Shown: one piece after another, positions 8,777-17,529 of the stretch
Layout of the letters: each line of letters starts with the position of its first letter
Numbering within the stretch: the first letter of the stretch is position 1
Source of the DNA: Pedobacter sp. V48
GTDB lineage: Bacteria; Bacteroidota; Bacteroidia; Sphingobacteriales; Sphingobacteriaceae
Assembly: GCF_000523515.1 (NCBI RefSeq)
Contig: NZ_AWRU01000032.1
Span: forward strand, 364,825-412,427
Length of the DNA: 47,603 nucleotides
Direction of reading: 5' to 3'
The notes under the pieces: model-generated
Told to the model about the DNA's origin: nothing
Databases searched by the model: none
Seen by the model: the letters and a program-made list of their open reading frames with translations, nothing else
Program-made: the position numbers and the translations under genes

Positions 8777-9868
8777 ATGAAAAGATTTCTTAGTGCATTT
8801 ACATTCTGCATACTCATGTATTCATGTACCAGTGCGCCTTCTTCTTCTCGACCACAAGATCCAACCAATTTCCCATATAAGCAAGAAGAGGTATTGATAA
8901 ACAACGCTAAATCAAGGATTCAATTAGCCGGGACTTTAACCATTCCACCAATTAACAAATTTTCAAAGATTGTTATCCTGATTACCGGATCAGGTCCTCA
9001 AAACCGAAACGAAGAAGCATTGAATCATCGTCCTTTCCTGGTGTGGAGCGATTGGTTAACCCGGCATGGTATTGCTGTATTAAGGTTTGATGATCGGGGT
9101 GTAGGGAAATCAACCGGGAATTTCTTAACCGCTACCACCTTCGATTTTGCAGATGATGTAGAAGCGGCTGTATCTTTTATCCGTTCGAGGCCGGACTTAA
9201 ATCAATTGTCCATCGGATTGATTGGCCAAAGTGAGGGGGGATTGATTGCACCAATGGTGGCAAGTCGCAACAATGATGTTAAGTTTATTGTACTATTGGC
9301 TGGTGATGGGATTCCTATATATCAGGTTGGCCTTCAACAATTAGAAGATTTGAACCGGGTTGCAGGTCTGTCAGAGCCGATTATCAACCAAAAACTTGCA
9401 CTGGACAAAAAGCTCTATGACCTCACCCTTCGGGACTCAAGCCTATCCATAGGTGAATTAAAAAATGATATCGATAGTTTATTACAGCAAGAAATGCTTA
9501 GCCAGCACTGGGATAAGTCAAAGTTAAAGGCTTTGAAAAAACGATACGATCATCTTGCTACACCTTGGCAAAGAACTTTTTTGAAATTAAAACCAGCGGA
9601 TTATTTGGCTAAAGTAAAATGCCCCGTACTGGCACTTAATGGCACAAAGGATCTTATTGTTAATTACCAGGCGAACCTAGCCGGTATTGCCAAAGCTTTA
9701 GATCAGGGTGGCAATAAACAATATAAAACTGTTGCTTTAGTTGGTTTAAACCACTTCTTTCAAAAATCAGAAACAGGTAGCATGACCGAGTTCACTCAAA
9801 TTCCAGAAACAGTACACCCAATTGCGTTGACAACTGTGTCCACCTGGATTAATGCCTTGTCGCTTTAA
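8777..9868 (+). CDS. Secreted alpha/beta hydrolase, probable lipoprotein
   Basis: A serine hydrolase of the alpha/beta fold, dienelactone hydrolase/peptidase S9-like. I chose ATG 8777 over the in-frame ATG 8750 because it puts a lipoprotein-like signal (MKRFLSAFTFCILMYSC) at the N-terminus, with the candidate lipid-modified Cys at residue 17. Visible elements, numbered from 8777, are the oxyanion-type ITGSGPQNRNEE around 70-81, RFDDRGVGKSTG around 103-114, the nucleophile elbow GQSEGG with Ser152, a late acid in LNGTKDLIV, and a late His in GLNHFF. All three catalytic residues appear present. The substrate is unknown, probably an ester in the periplasm or on the cell surface. It stands alone between defence-like genes. 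Confidence 0.88.
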   Translation: MKRFLSAFTFCILMYSCTSAPSSSRPQDPTNFPYKQEEVLINNAKSRIQLAGTLTIPPINKFSKIVILITGSGPQNRNEEALNHRPFLVWSDWLTRHGIAVLRFDDRGVGKSTGNFLTATTFDFADDVEAAVSFIRSRPDLNQLSIGLIGQSEGGLIAPMVASRNNDVKFIVLLAGDGIPIYQVGLQQLEDLNRVAGLSEPIINQKLALDKKLYDLTLRDSSLSIGELKNDIDSLLQQEMLSQHWDKSKLKALKKRYDHLATPWQRTFLKLKPADYLAKVKCPVLALNGTKDLIVNYQANLAGIAKALDQGGNKQYKTVALVGLNHFFQKSETGSMTEFTQIPETVHPIALTTVSTWINALSL

Positions 9869-9916
9869 TTACTCAGTCTTGCAACCAGTCAACTAGGAAA
9901 TATATCAGGATTGGTG

Positions 9917-9952
9917 GGTACAACTACCAGAGACACGGTTACAACTTTCCCT
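9917..9952. repeat. 36-base segment similar to 25324-25359, copy 1
   Basis: This 36-base stretch and 25324-25359 match at 29 of 36 positions in the same orientation, by eye. Both lie in non-coding DNA. The plus-strand reading YNYQRHGYNF here against YNYES-stop-GYNF there suggests relics of the same coding sequence, though a minus-strand reading (GKVVTVSLVV against GKIVTLALVV) is also similar. Identity unknown. Confidence 0.35.
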
Positions 9953-10090
9953 GATCGGGATACCAGAACTATATGGTAAATACTGATATTTATCTTTAAA
10001 CCCGGCATTATTTACAAAATCCAAACATTCAGTCCATTTTATTGCAGCATACGCTTGGAGATATCTGCAATTGGCTCGGTAAAAGCGTTT

Positions 10091-12013
10091 CTATGATTCC
10101 TTTACAAATTTCTCTACGGATACCAGCTCATTTTTACCTTGTTGCAACTGTAAGTATTCGCTGGTTAGCAGCAATTTGTGGCGAATTTTTCCTGCATTAC
10201 TCTTGATTGCGAAGATGGACCCGTGCCTTACAAATTCCCCGTCGATGACTTCAAATTTTGGGAACAGCTCCGGTAAAGGTTGGTCATAAAAGGTATAAAT
10301 TTTTGGCACCTCAATTACCAGGTTTTTATCCGGATGTTTGTCCGGTCCGTCATCTGAAGTGGTATACTTTCGTAATTCAGCTGGCAGTATGATGGCTTTC
10401 GAAAAGTCTTGTTCTACATAGCCGTCCGAGAAGATCCGATGGAGAAAATTTACTTCTTCCACGGTTTTGGGTGTCATTTGCTCTAAAGCTATCTTTGAAA
10501 ATTTAATCTTCAGCTTTTTTTCCAGGAATCTCAATTGCTCCAGGTGCTGCACTACCTGGTTACTTTCCCAAACGTCGAATTTAATTCTCAAAGGTTTACT
10601 GTTTTCGATCGGAAAAGGGCTTTGCTTATCCAGGTAAAAATCCAGCCTTTTGCCGGAGAACAGATAAGTAATGAATTTTAATACATCGATGGCCTCCTTT
10701 ACACTGTGGAAATGTGCAGGCAAATCAAATTTGAAGGTCACATTGATCCCTTTTTTGGCCGTCTTGAATGAAAGCACAAATCCGGCATTGTGGATATTGA
10801 ATTCCAAGTTTGCTCCGTCTTGGTAGTAGTATCGTTTTAAGTTTAATTTGTTATGCTCGATGAGGCCATCCTCACTTTCTATATCCAATACCATTTCGTC
10901 GGGAACCTGCAGAACTTCTAATGTTTCCATTTTTGACGCATCTAGAGGAAGTTTGAACCCGCTCATGTGCATCGAGAAACTGAGAATGTCTTCTTGAGCA
11001 ACTTTAAAAGACTTTACCCTGATCCCTCCTTGACTAAACTTCATTAGTTGATCATGTACCGAAGCTGGCAATGTAAAATTCACTTCAGAATGAAAGCTAC
11101 CGTCTAATTCAAGAATGGCCTCAACCCTAATCTTCTGATCATCGGTTTTGATGATGACATTTTTATCATTGAAATCTAGGAAGCGTTTGAAGGTGGAAAG
11201 ACTGAGCTCCTGCGCTTCACAGTCACCAATCGCATGTTCAATAAGTTGTGGAAGTAAATGATCGAAAAAGGCCTCACCTGTCATGTTAATGTAGACAAAG
11301 CCAATGCTCTGTACATAATTCTGCTGGTGTTTATTTAGATTAGGACAAACCATGTATTTGCCAAAGTGGTGCTCCTTAAATTGCTTTTCAACATCGCTGT
11401 AAACTTCCCAGATGTTACTGTCTTCGAAACTATGACCCAAAAAAAGTATCGCTTTGGTTGCGATTACATCTTTAAAACGATTCCAGACGATGTGTCCCTT
11501 TTGTTCTCCCGAACTTTTGGCGTAGTCTCTTTTGGTGATGATAATCTCGTCTAGATTATTGACGTCACCATGCAGCTTATAGACTTTGGGAAATCGCAGA
11601 TTTTGTATGGGGAAATGGTCAGTGCAGCCGATCACATGGCAGCGTCTTTCCATACTATCTTCCAACATTGTGTCATAATTGGTTGTAAAGATGTGATCAA
11701 AATGAGGTATTCTGCCCAGGCGATCATGCAGGTGAGTAGCCAGTGGTTTCTTCTTGTATTCCTGGATCAGAATCTTGTTCAATACTTCCCTGGAACCTGA
11801 ATACCTAATCAACAATTCTGTGATTTCTTCTAGGTTTTTTTCCCTTGCTGCACTGATTTCAGTCTCTGTCTCGCAATACGTCTCAACCCGTCTGCAAATG
11901 AGTTCTTTTAATTCCTTGGCACCCTTATATCCCCCATATAAGGACAATCCGGACCCTACAAAAAGTGCGACTTCCTCCTTCCTGATTTTTTCTATCAATA
12001 ATGTTATGCCCAT
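10091..12013 (-). CDS. SIR2-domain protein, probable NAD-consuming defence protein
   Basis: A 640-residue protein with an N-terminal SIR2_2-type domain (~1-240). Visible motifs are FVGSGLSL (18-25, nucleotide loop), TTNYD (110-114), KLHGD (146-150, with the catalytic-type His148) and GHSFEDSN (193-200). In phage defence such SIR2 domains destroy NAD+ to stop infection, as in ThsA and DSR proteins. The 400-residue C-terminal part is beta-rich and not a family I recognise; by analogy it may sense the trigger. No partner gene is evident: the upstream minus-strand gene ends about 190 bases away with a decayed fragment between. This makes a stand-alone system likely. Function is inference from the domain. 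Confidence 0.85.
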   Translation of the reverse strand: MGITLLIEKIRKEEVALFVGSGLSLYGGYKGAKELKELICRRVETYCETETEISAAREKNLEEITELLIRYSGSREVLNKILIQEYKKKPLATHLHDRLGRIPHFDHIFTTNYDTMLEDSMERRCHVIGCTDHFPIQNLRFPKVYKLHGDVNNLDEIIITKRDYAKSSGEQKGHIVWNRFKDVIATKAILFLGHSFEDSNIWEVYSDVEKQFKEHHFGKYMVCPNLNKHQQNYVQSIGFVYINMTGEAFFDHLLPQLIEHAIGDCEAQELSLSTFKRFLDFNDKNVIIKTDDQKIRVEAILELDGSFHSEVNFTLPASVHDQLMKFSQGGIRVKSFKVAQEDILSFSMHMSGFKLPLDASKMETLEVLQVPDEMVLDIESEDGLIEHNKLNLKRYYYQDGANLEFNIHNAGFVLSFKTAKKGINVTFKFDLPAHFHSVKEAIDVLKFITYLFSGKRLDFYLDKQSPFPIENSKPLRIKFDVWESNQVVQHLEQLRFLEKKLKIKFSKIALEQMTPKTVEEVNFLHRIFSDGYVEQDFSKAIILPAELRKYTTSDDGPDKHPDKNLVIEVPKIYTFYDQPLPELFPKFEVIDGEFVRHGSIFAIKSNAGKIRHKLLLTSEYLQLQQGKNELVSVEKFVKES

Positions 12014-12051
12014 TCACAAATTTACTGATATTTATGCATTTAGGATTGCCC

Positions 12052-12190
12052 TTAAGTTTTAAACTGCCGTTCAATGGGCTGTTCGTTATCCGCCACTCCT
12101 ATGCTTGCGTTATTAAATGACTTTATTTTCTCGATAGAAATGATAAAGAACCGGTGAATGGGAATGAAACTTTCATCCAGCAGTTCTTCT
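12052..12190 (-). pseudogene. LytTR response-regulator remnant
   Basis: The minus-strand frame reads ESFIPIHRFFIISIEKIKSF and continues to a stop at 12052. This matches the usual end of a LytTR DNA-binding domain (F-x-R-I-H-R-S-F-I-V-S-L-x-K-I-E) from Bacteroidota response regulators. Only about 45 residues remain, with no receiver domain, so it is a fragment left by deletion or insertion. It marks a rearrangement point between the SIR2 gene and the glycan locus. Confidence 0.6.
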
Positions 12191-12199
12191 TTCAGATGA

Positions 12200-12466
12200 T
12201 TATCGGCTGTATTTTGCCATCTTAAGCATCGTTTCAACAACATCAGCCTCAAATAGATTATTTTCAGTCACGTAATTCAAATGATTCTTATAGTGGTAGA
12301 TTAATGTTTCATAGAGTCTTCTACACCCTTCTAGATTTTCCGAGGTCTCTATATCATCTGGATTTTCAGCCGATTCGCATTCCAAAATCCGTATTTTTTC
12401 AACGAAGGCGTCAATCTTTTGTTTCCTCTCCGCCAAGTTTTGCCTATTGGTTTCCTGGTCAAGCAT
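12200..12466 (-). CDS. Small hypothetical helical protein
   Basis: An 88-residue acidic protein starting at ATG 12466; a longer frame would need TTG at 12472. It is helix-rich (NRQNLAERKQKIDAFVEKIR, then LEGCRRLYETLIYHYKNHLN) with no known motif, signal or membrane segment. It lies upstream of the SIR2 gene on the same strand but is separated from it by the LytTR fragment, so co-function is uncertain. It could itself be part of a decayed region. Confidence 0.45.
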   Translation of the reverse strand: MLDQETNRQNLAERKQKIDAFVEKIRILECESAENPDDIETSENLEGCRRLYETLIYHYKNHLNYVTENNLFEADVVETMLKMAKYSR

Positions 12467-12721
12467 AATCAAATTTACTTATTCCATTATGAAGATAATC
12501 ATTAACACAGTTGCATAAAAATAAATAAATTTATAGATGGTTTGAAGAAAATCGCAGGTGTTAGATAGTTAATTGACCAGCAAACCCGTTCTCGATTCCG
12601 TCCCCATTTCCAATGAATATCCCAGGACCACCATGACCGGCAGTGTCTATAGCTCAAAATCCAAAAGTTTTTCATCAACACGTCGAAAACCCATTTGAAC
12701 CTGCTCTGCAAATCAGGAGAA

Positions 12722-12752
12722 AGCCCTAGTCTTCGATTGAATTACTAGGGCT
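12722..12752 (-). terminator. Terminator hairpin of the glycan locus
   Basis: A perfect 9-bp inverted repeat, AGCCCTAGT at 12722-12730 and ACTAGGGCT at 12744-12752, with a 13-base loop. It begins 12 bases past the stop of the GH95 gene in its transcribed direction and is followed by a T/C-rich tract. It fits an intrinsic terminator closing the minus-strand operon. The rest of the 12473-12764 gap holds no gene I can support. Confidence 0.7.
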
Positions 12753-12764
12753 GGCCTTGGTAAA

Positions 12765-15101
12765 TTAGCTATTCGACAAATTCTTAAGAGTGGTATAGAG
12801 GCGGTACTCACCATTGACCCTGATCTTAATTTTTTCTGACTTGGCAGAGCGTATGGTAAATTTGATCATTTTACCATCTTTCCACTTCATATCCACGGTA
12901 AAATTACCTCTTGCTTTGAGCCCCTTGATTTCACCATTTTTCCAGGCATCAGGCAAAGCAGGCAATAAATCTATACAGCCATCATGACTTTGTAAAAGCA
13001 TCTCTGCGATACCGGCAGTAGCTCCGAAATTGCCGTCAATCTGAAATGGAGGATGTGCTGAAAATAGATTTGGATAAACACCGCCACCTCCCCGATTATT
13101 CGGATCAGCTACGGGTTTTAGCATTTCTCTGATTAATTTAAAAGCCCTATTTCCATCATGCAGTCTTGCCCAAAACAAGGTTTTGTAGGCAATAGACCAA
13201 CTCGTACTATTATCCCCCCTTATTTCAAGCGTCTTTTTTGCAGCTTCTGCGAGTTTGGGAGTAGATAAAGGTGTGATTAATGATGCTGGATAAACTCCAT
13301 ACAAATGAGAAACATGACGGTGAGTCGGTTCGATTTCCTTATAATCCTCTAGCCATTCCTGTATTCGTCCATCTTTGCTGATCACTCCGGCCGGAGGTAT
13401 CACCTGCAACAAATTTGCTAACTCCTCTCTAAACGCTCCATCAATTTTCAAATGCTTTGATGCAGTGATCACATTGCCAAACAACTCCCTAACAATCTGA
13501 TTATCAATAGTAGGACCCATACAAATACTTGCTGTCTTTCCGTTAGCCATGTAAAAGGTGTTCTCTGGTGAAACTGAAGGAGAAGTAACCATCCAACCTG
13601 TTTTAGGGTCTTTAACTAACACGCTTTTATAAAATTCTGCCGAGCCTTTTAGGATAGGATAGATATCTTTTAGATAGTTAAAATCATTCGTAAAAGCATA
13701 ATGGTCCCATAAATTGCTACATAACCATCCTGAACCTGCATTTGATGCTCCCCATGAAGCGTTCTCACCAGGTTCTGTAAATCCCCAGACATTTGTTATT
13801 ACATGCGCAATCCAGCCATCTGCATTATAATAGGCTTTCGCAGTTCTCTTTCCTGGTTCAACGAGGCTTTTCACGAACTCTGCAAGCGGCAGATTCAATT
13901 CGGAGAGATTTACCACTTCAAGAGGCCAATGGTTCATCTGCACATTTACATCCAAATGATAATCACCGTTCCAAGGTGTATTGATCTCTTTTGCCCATAA
14001 GCCCTGTAAATTTGGAGGCAACAACCCCACTCGCGTGCTGCTGATACTCAGGTATCTTCCGTATTGAAAAAACAAGGAAGCTAGTGATGGATCATTATTG
14101 AAATTGTTGTAGAAATTGGCTATCCGGCGATCTGTTGGCAAATCCGCCGTTGGTCCTTCACCGAGATCGATATAAGCACGTTTAAAGAGCTTGCTGAATG
14201 CCGCTATATGTCTGTGTTTTTGCAGATCATAAGTCTTTTTCGTTGCTGCTGTCAAAAACTGGCTTGTCTTTTCTTCAAAGGTAAAGCCTTTGAAATCAGT
14301 TCCGGCAGAAATATAAATCAAAACCTCCGTGGCGTCTTCAATTACCAGATTATTGTTTTCTGGACGGATAGTTCCATCTTTCAATTTCGCCTGTACTCTA
14401 GCCAAGTATTTCATTCCCTTGCCGTCTGTGCCATTGTTGAGCTGACCGGACATTTGCAATTCGCTGTTTACAGTTTTAACACTATAGCGTTCTTGTCTAT
14501 TCATGGTAATCCGACAGTTAAGCTGTCCGGGTTTATCAGCTGTTAACCTAATCACATTGACATCATCATCAAAACTGGTAAAGTACTCTCTTTTATAATT
14601 TACACCGTTACGTGTAAATGTACAGTTTGCTACGGCTTGATCTAATAACAGTTCCCGGCGATATTGTATAGCCTCTTGCTTGCCTGCTTGATCTCCTTTA
14701 TAGGTAAAATCGATTTCCAAAGCACCCATGGTTTGAAATTTACCCCAACGCTCACCCGCTGATCCTTCGCCTTTACAGACAAAATTGCTATTTACCAACG
14801 CCTGGGCTTCGTCATTTTTACCCTGTAAAATGAGCGCTCTGATGGCAGGAAGACTTTTATATGCTTCGTAATTATTCGCATCTTGTGGGCTGCCTGACCA
14901 CAAGGTGATATCGTTGAGGACAATTTTCTCCTTTAAAACACCGCCGTCGGGCGTCATTCCCAATCTGCCATTACCTAGCGGTAAGGTGGCTTCCCAAATT
15001 TCCGCTGGTTTATCATACCACAATTTTAAGGGCTTTTGCTTGGCAAATACGTCAGTAAAAGCGAGACAGCAAAAACAAAATACAGTTAACAGTTTCTTCA
15101 T
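12765..15101 (-). CDS. GH95 family alpha-L-fucosidase-like enzyme
   Basis: A 778-residue secreted glycoside hydrolase of family 95, which removes alpha-1,2-linked L-fucose or sometimes alpha-L-galactose. A signal peptide ([20 protein letters not shown]) leads into the GH95 N-terminal beta domain ([20 protein letters not shown]). The (alpha/alpha)6 barrel shows HLDVNVQMN at 382-390, SPSVSPEN at 507-514 (Glu513, probable acid) and QIDGNFG at 687-693 (Asp689). The first Asn of the usual N-x-N pair is Asp384 here, while Asn386 is kept. Length and domain order are normal. It is the last gene of the susCD operon, 45 bases after the GH59 gene, and is followed by a hairpin terminator. Confidence 0.9.
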   Translation of the reverse strand: MKKLLTVFCFCCLAFTDVFAKQKPLKLWYDKPAEIWEATLPLGNGRLGMTPDGGVLKEKIVLNDITLWSGSPQDANNYEAYKSLPAIRALILQGKNDEAQALVNSNFVCKGEGSAGERWGKFQTMGALEIDFTYKGDQAGKQEAIQYRRELLLDQAVANCTFTRNGVNYKREYFTSFDDDVNVIRLTADKPGQLNCRITMNRQERYSVKTVNSELQMSGQLNNGTDGKGMKYLARVQAKLKDGTIRPENNNLVIEDATEVLIYISAGTDFKGFTFEEKTSQFLTAATKKTYDLQKHRHIAAFSKLFKRAYIDLGEGPTADLPTDRRIANFYNNFNNDPSLASLFFQYGRYLSISSTRVGLLPPNLQGLWAKEINTPWNGDYHLDVNVQMNHWPLEVVNLSELNLPLAEFVKSLVEPGKRTAKAYYNADGWIAHVITNVWGFTEPGENASWGASNAGSGWLCSNLWDHYAFTNDFNYLKDIYPILKGSAEFYKSVLVKDPKTGWMVTSPSVSPENTFYMANGKTASICMGPTIDNQIVRELFGNVITASKHLKIDGAFREELANLLQVIPPAGVISKDGRIQEWLEDYKEIEPTHRHVSHLYGVYPASLITPLSTPKLAEAAKKTLEIRGDNSTSWSIAYKTLFWARLHDGNRAFKLIREMLKPVADPNNRGGGGVYPNLFSAHPPFQIDGNFGATAGIAEMLLQSHDGCIDLLPALPDAWKNGEIKGLKARGNFTVDMKWKDGKMIKFTIRSAKSEKIKIRVNGEYRLYTTLKNLSNS

Positions 15102-15146
15102 GATATATATTGTTTCGAATCCTGAGTTGTTTGATGGCTGAGCTGA

Positions 15147-17525
15147 TTAATCTCCGTAAACCTTAAATTCATAGATACTCGCGATAGTCTTATCGTTTGC
15201 CGGAAAAAGTGTCAAGCGCACCCACCGAGCTTTGGCATTGCCTTGATCGGCAAAACATGGAATTGATATTCTGGAGTTGCTTGTTTTATCTGAAAAAACA
15301 GACCATTTCAGGTTGTCAACTGAATATTCAATTTTATATTGCAATCCCTTATCCACGAAATCGGTAAAGGTTTCGCATCTTTTTATTTGGTTTACCGAAC
15401 CCAGATCGACTGTTAAACTCTGTTTAGTGCCGTCAGCTTTGGGACTCCATTTGGAACTACTGTTGCCATCAAACGCACTGATTAAATTATTACCAGTTAG
15501 ATCCACTGGAGAAGTAGCTGGCATCCAGGCCGACAACAGTTGGCCTGAGGCTGGTATATAGTTCAACACAAGGTTATCGAACCCAGCAAAATTAAAACCA
15601 GAAACATAGCCAGCTGCACCAACAGAATAAGTATCATCTTCTACATTTGCAACCATCTGGCCATCTATAAATGCTTTGATATTGCTGCCTTTACTGGTTA
15701 GTTTAAGGTTATGCCACTTAGTAACATCAATTTTGCCACTAGCTAGTGTACTGTTTTTTGTCTGCAATTTCCAGGCCCCATCTTTATAGATATTTAAACG
15801 ATAGCCGAAAGGAATATTTGCCTGTGAGGCCTTATCATAAGAGCCTCTCAAAATTATCCCAGCATAACCGACTCCGTTAAAAGCATTATTTTCGACAAAA
15901 ACATCCGAAGAAATTTGTCCCTGTGCCCATTCTGTAGCCTGGGCAACAAAAGTATAAGCGCACTCATCAGGAATCCAGTGCGTAATGTCATTTACCAGCA
16001 GTTGTCTAAGGTATTTGTTGTTTCCTTTAGATTTTGTAAGTTCAAAGGCACCTGAATTGTCATAAAAATATTTAGGGGAAAGCGGTGCCCGATCCAGCGC
16101 ATAATTGTCAAAATTATCGGTGTAATTTAATGGGAAGGCCTTTTCCTTAGGAATGTCGTGTACTCCTTTTTGCTGGCCGGTAGTCGTAGTAATCGTATAA
16201 ATGCTTTCCGGATCGACTGATAGCGTAATCTCACCATTGACAGCAGTAATATCTTCTTGTTTCTGGAACTGGGTTTTACTATCCGATTTCCATACATGCA
16301 GTTTATTCGTAGGAAGGTCAGAAATATTGAATACTAATTTTTGGGCATCGGCGCCGCTCACCACAACGATGCTATAGTCATTACTGCCATCCATATTTTT
16401 ATAGGTACAATAAGCACCATCTCCACTTAATTCCCCACAACCACTGTCTATGTATTTCCATCCCGGTTTGGCAAATTGATTAAAGTGCGCTACCCCCCAG
16501 ATGGTTGGCCACACTTCATAATTCCCCGACCATGGAGTAGTACCTTTCATGATCCCAACATTTGAAAAGCAGGAGATATCGGGCATAGAAGCAATCGGGC
16601 ACCACATGTTTACCTTTACGATTTTCCATTTGATATAACACTTTAAAATGTTTTTTGCAAGGTATGTCGTGTTCCTCCATGATTTTCCTGGTAATGAAAA
16701 ATCTTCACCAGACCACAAAGGCAAATCAGTTAAAACAGAGTTTGGATTAGGCTCCTCTCCTCTGTAACCCCACATATATGAATCCGGGTAATGATAACTA
16801 ATGGAAGCAATTGTATTTTTAAACACAGAATCCTTAACCAGCAAGTCACTGATTTCCCATGCTTTTCCTGCCCCTTCTGGTGCATTTATTTTAATGTCCT
16901 TAAATCCATTTCTATCAAGCGTTGGCCTTAAGGTGTTGACAATCCAGTCCCTGTTATAATCACGTTCATTCCAGCAGCCGGAAATATATTTCATATTTAG
17001 CCCCCATTGTTTTGCTCCCTGGATAAACTTAACCAGATAGTCGGCGTTATCCTGTGACCAAATGCCTTTAAACCATCCTGGCATGCTCCATTCCAGAGCA
17101 TCGAGTTCAATAGCAGGATTTCTGTTGGCCGCTTCACGCATTAACCAGTATTCGAATCCCCTATTGTAATGGGGTTTTTCCATTTCCTCTCTAGTTCTGG
17201 CAAAGCTGGGTTCTGAACCACAAGTAGTATTTCCATCTCCACCAATTTCAGTTTTAAGGTAAGTAAAGCCTGCACCAAAGTTTGGTTTAAACAGATAATC
17301 CAATATGTCACTTCTGGATTTATCAGCATAATCGATCAATAATCTAGAGGAAGAACCTGCACTAACGGCGCCGATTCCATCGAAAATTCTCCCGGAACCG
17401 TTGCCATCAACGTTGATGGTTTTGGGTGGTCCAGTCGGTGTAGAAATAGCCTGTCCTAAAACTGCATTGACTAGGAGCAACAAGCATAGTGTTGTGATTG
17501 TATTTTTAAACATAGTTAACTTCAT
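15147..17525 (-). CDS. GH59 galactocerebrosidase-like glycosidase with C-terminal F5/8 domain
   Basis: A 792-residue secreted protein. After a signal peptide ending near AVLGQA, residues ~36-345 form a TIM barrel of the GH59 (galactosylceramidase) type, opening with IFDGIGAVSAGSSSRLL. The acid/base is Glu187 in GCWNERD and the nucleophile is Glu274 in LWSGEDFS, in line with the two glutamates of mammalian GALC. A beta-sandwich region follows, then a concanavalin/LamG-like domain (~485-665), then an F5/8 type C (CBM32-like) domain (~670-792) that probably binds galactose-type sugars. The expected activity is cleavage of terminal beta-galactose from a glycolipid or glycan. It begins 4 bases after the susD stop. 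Confidence 0.88.
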   Translation of the reverse strand: MKLTMFKNTITTLCLLLLVNAVLGQAISTPTGPPKTINVDGNGSGRIFDGIGAVSAGSSSRLLIDYADKSRSDILDYLFKPNFGAGFTYLKTEIGGDGNTTCGSEPSFARTREEMEKPHYNRGFEYWLMREAANRNPAIELDALEWSMPGWFKGIWSQDNADYLVKFIQGAKQWGLNMKYISGCWNERDYNRDWIVNTLRPTLDRNGFKDIKINAPEGAGKAWEISDLLVKDSVFKNTIASISYHYPDSYMWGYRGEEPNPNSVLTDLPLWSGEDFSLPGKSWRNTTYLAKNILKCYIKWKIVKVNMWCPIASMPDISCFSNVGIMKGTTPWSGNYEVWPTIWGVAHFNQFAKPGWKYIDSGCGELSGDGAYCTYKNMDGSNDYSIVVVSGADAQKLVFNISDLPTNKLHVWKSDSKTQFQKQEDITAVNGEITLSVDPESIYTITTTTGQQKGVHDIPKEKAFPLNYTDNFDNYALDRAPLSPKYFYDNSGAFELTKSKGNNKYLRQLLVNDITHWIPDECAYTFVAQATEWAQGQISSDVFVENNAFNGVGYAGIILRGSYDKASQANIPFGYRLNIYKDGAWKLQTKNSTLASGKIDVTKWHNLKLTSKGSNIKAFIDGQMVANVEDDTYSVGAAGYVSGFNFAGFDNLVLNYIPASGQLLSAWMPATSPVDLTGNNLISAFDGNSSSKWSPKADGTKQSLTVDLGSVNQIKRCETFTDFVDKGLQYKIEYSVDNLKWSVFSDKTSNSRISIPCFADQGNAKARWVRLTLFPANDKTIASIYEFKVYGD

Positions 17526-17529
17526 TAAT

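Noticed and set aside
12502..12711. 69-codon minus-strand frame rich in Trp
   Set aside because: Unusual composition with many Trp and Arg residues and no family resemblance; it is probably a chance frame in the gap after the glycan operon.
13793..14000. Two overlapping plus-strand frames inside the GH95 gene
   Set aside because: They are antisense shadows of a well-supported conserved coding region.
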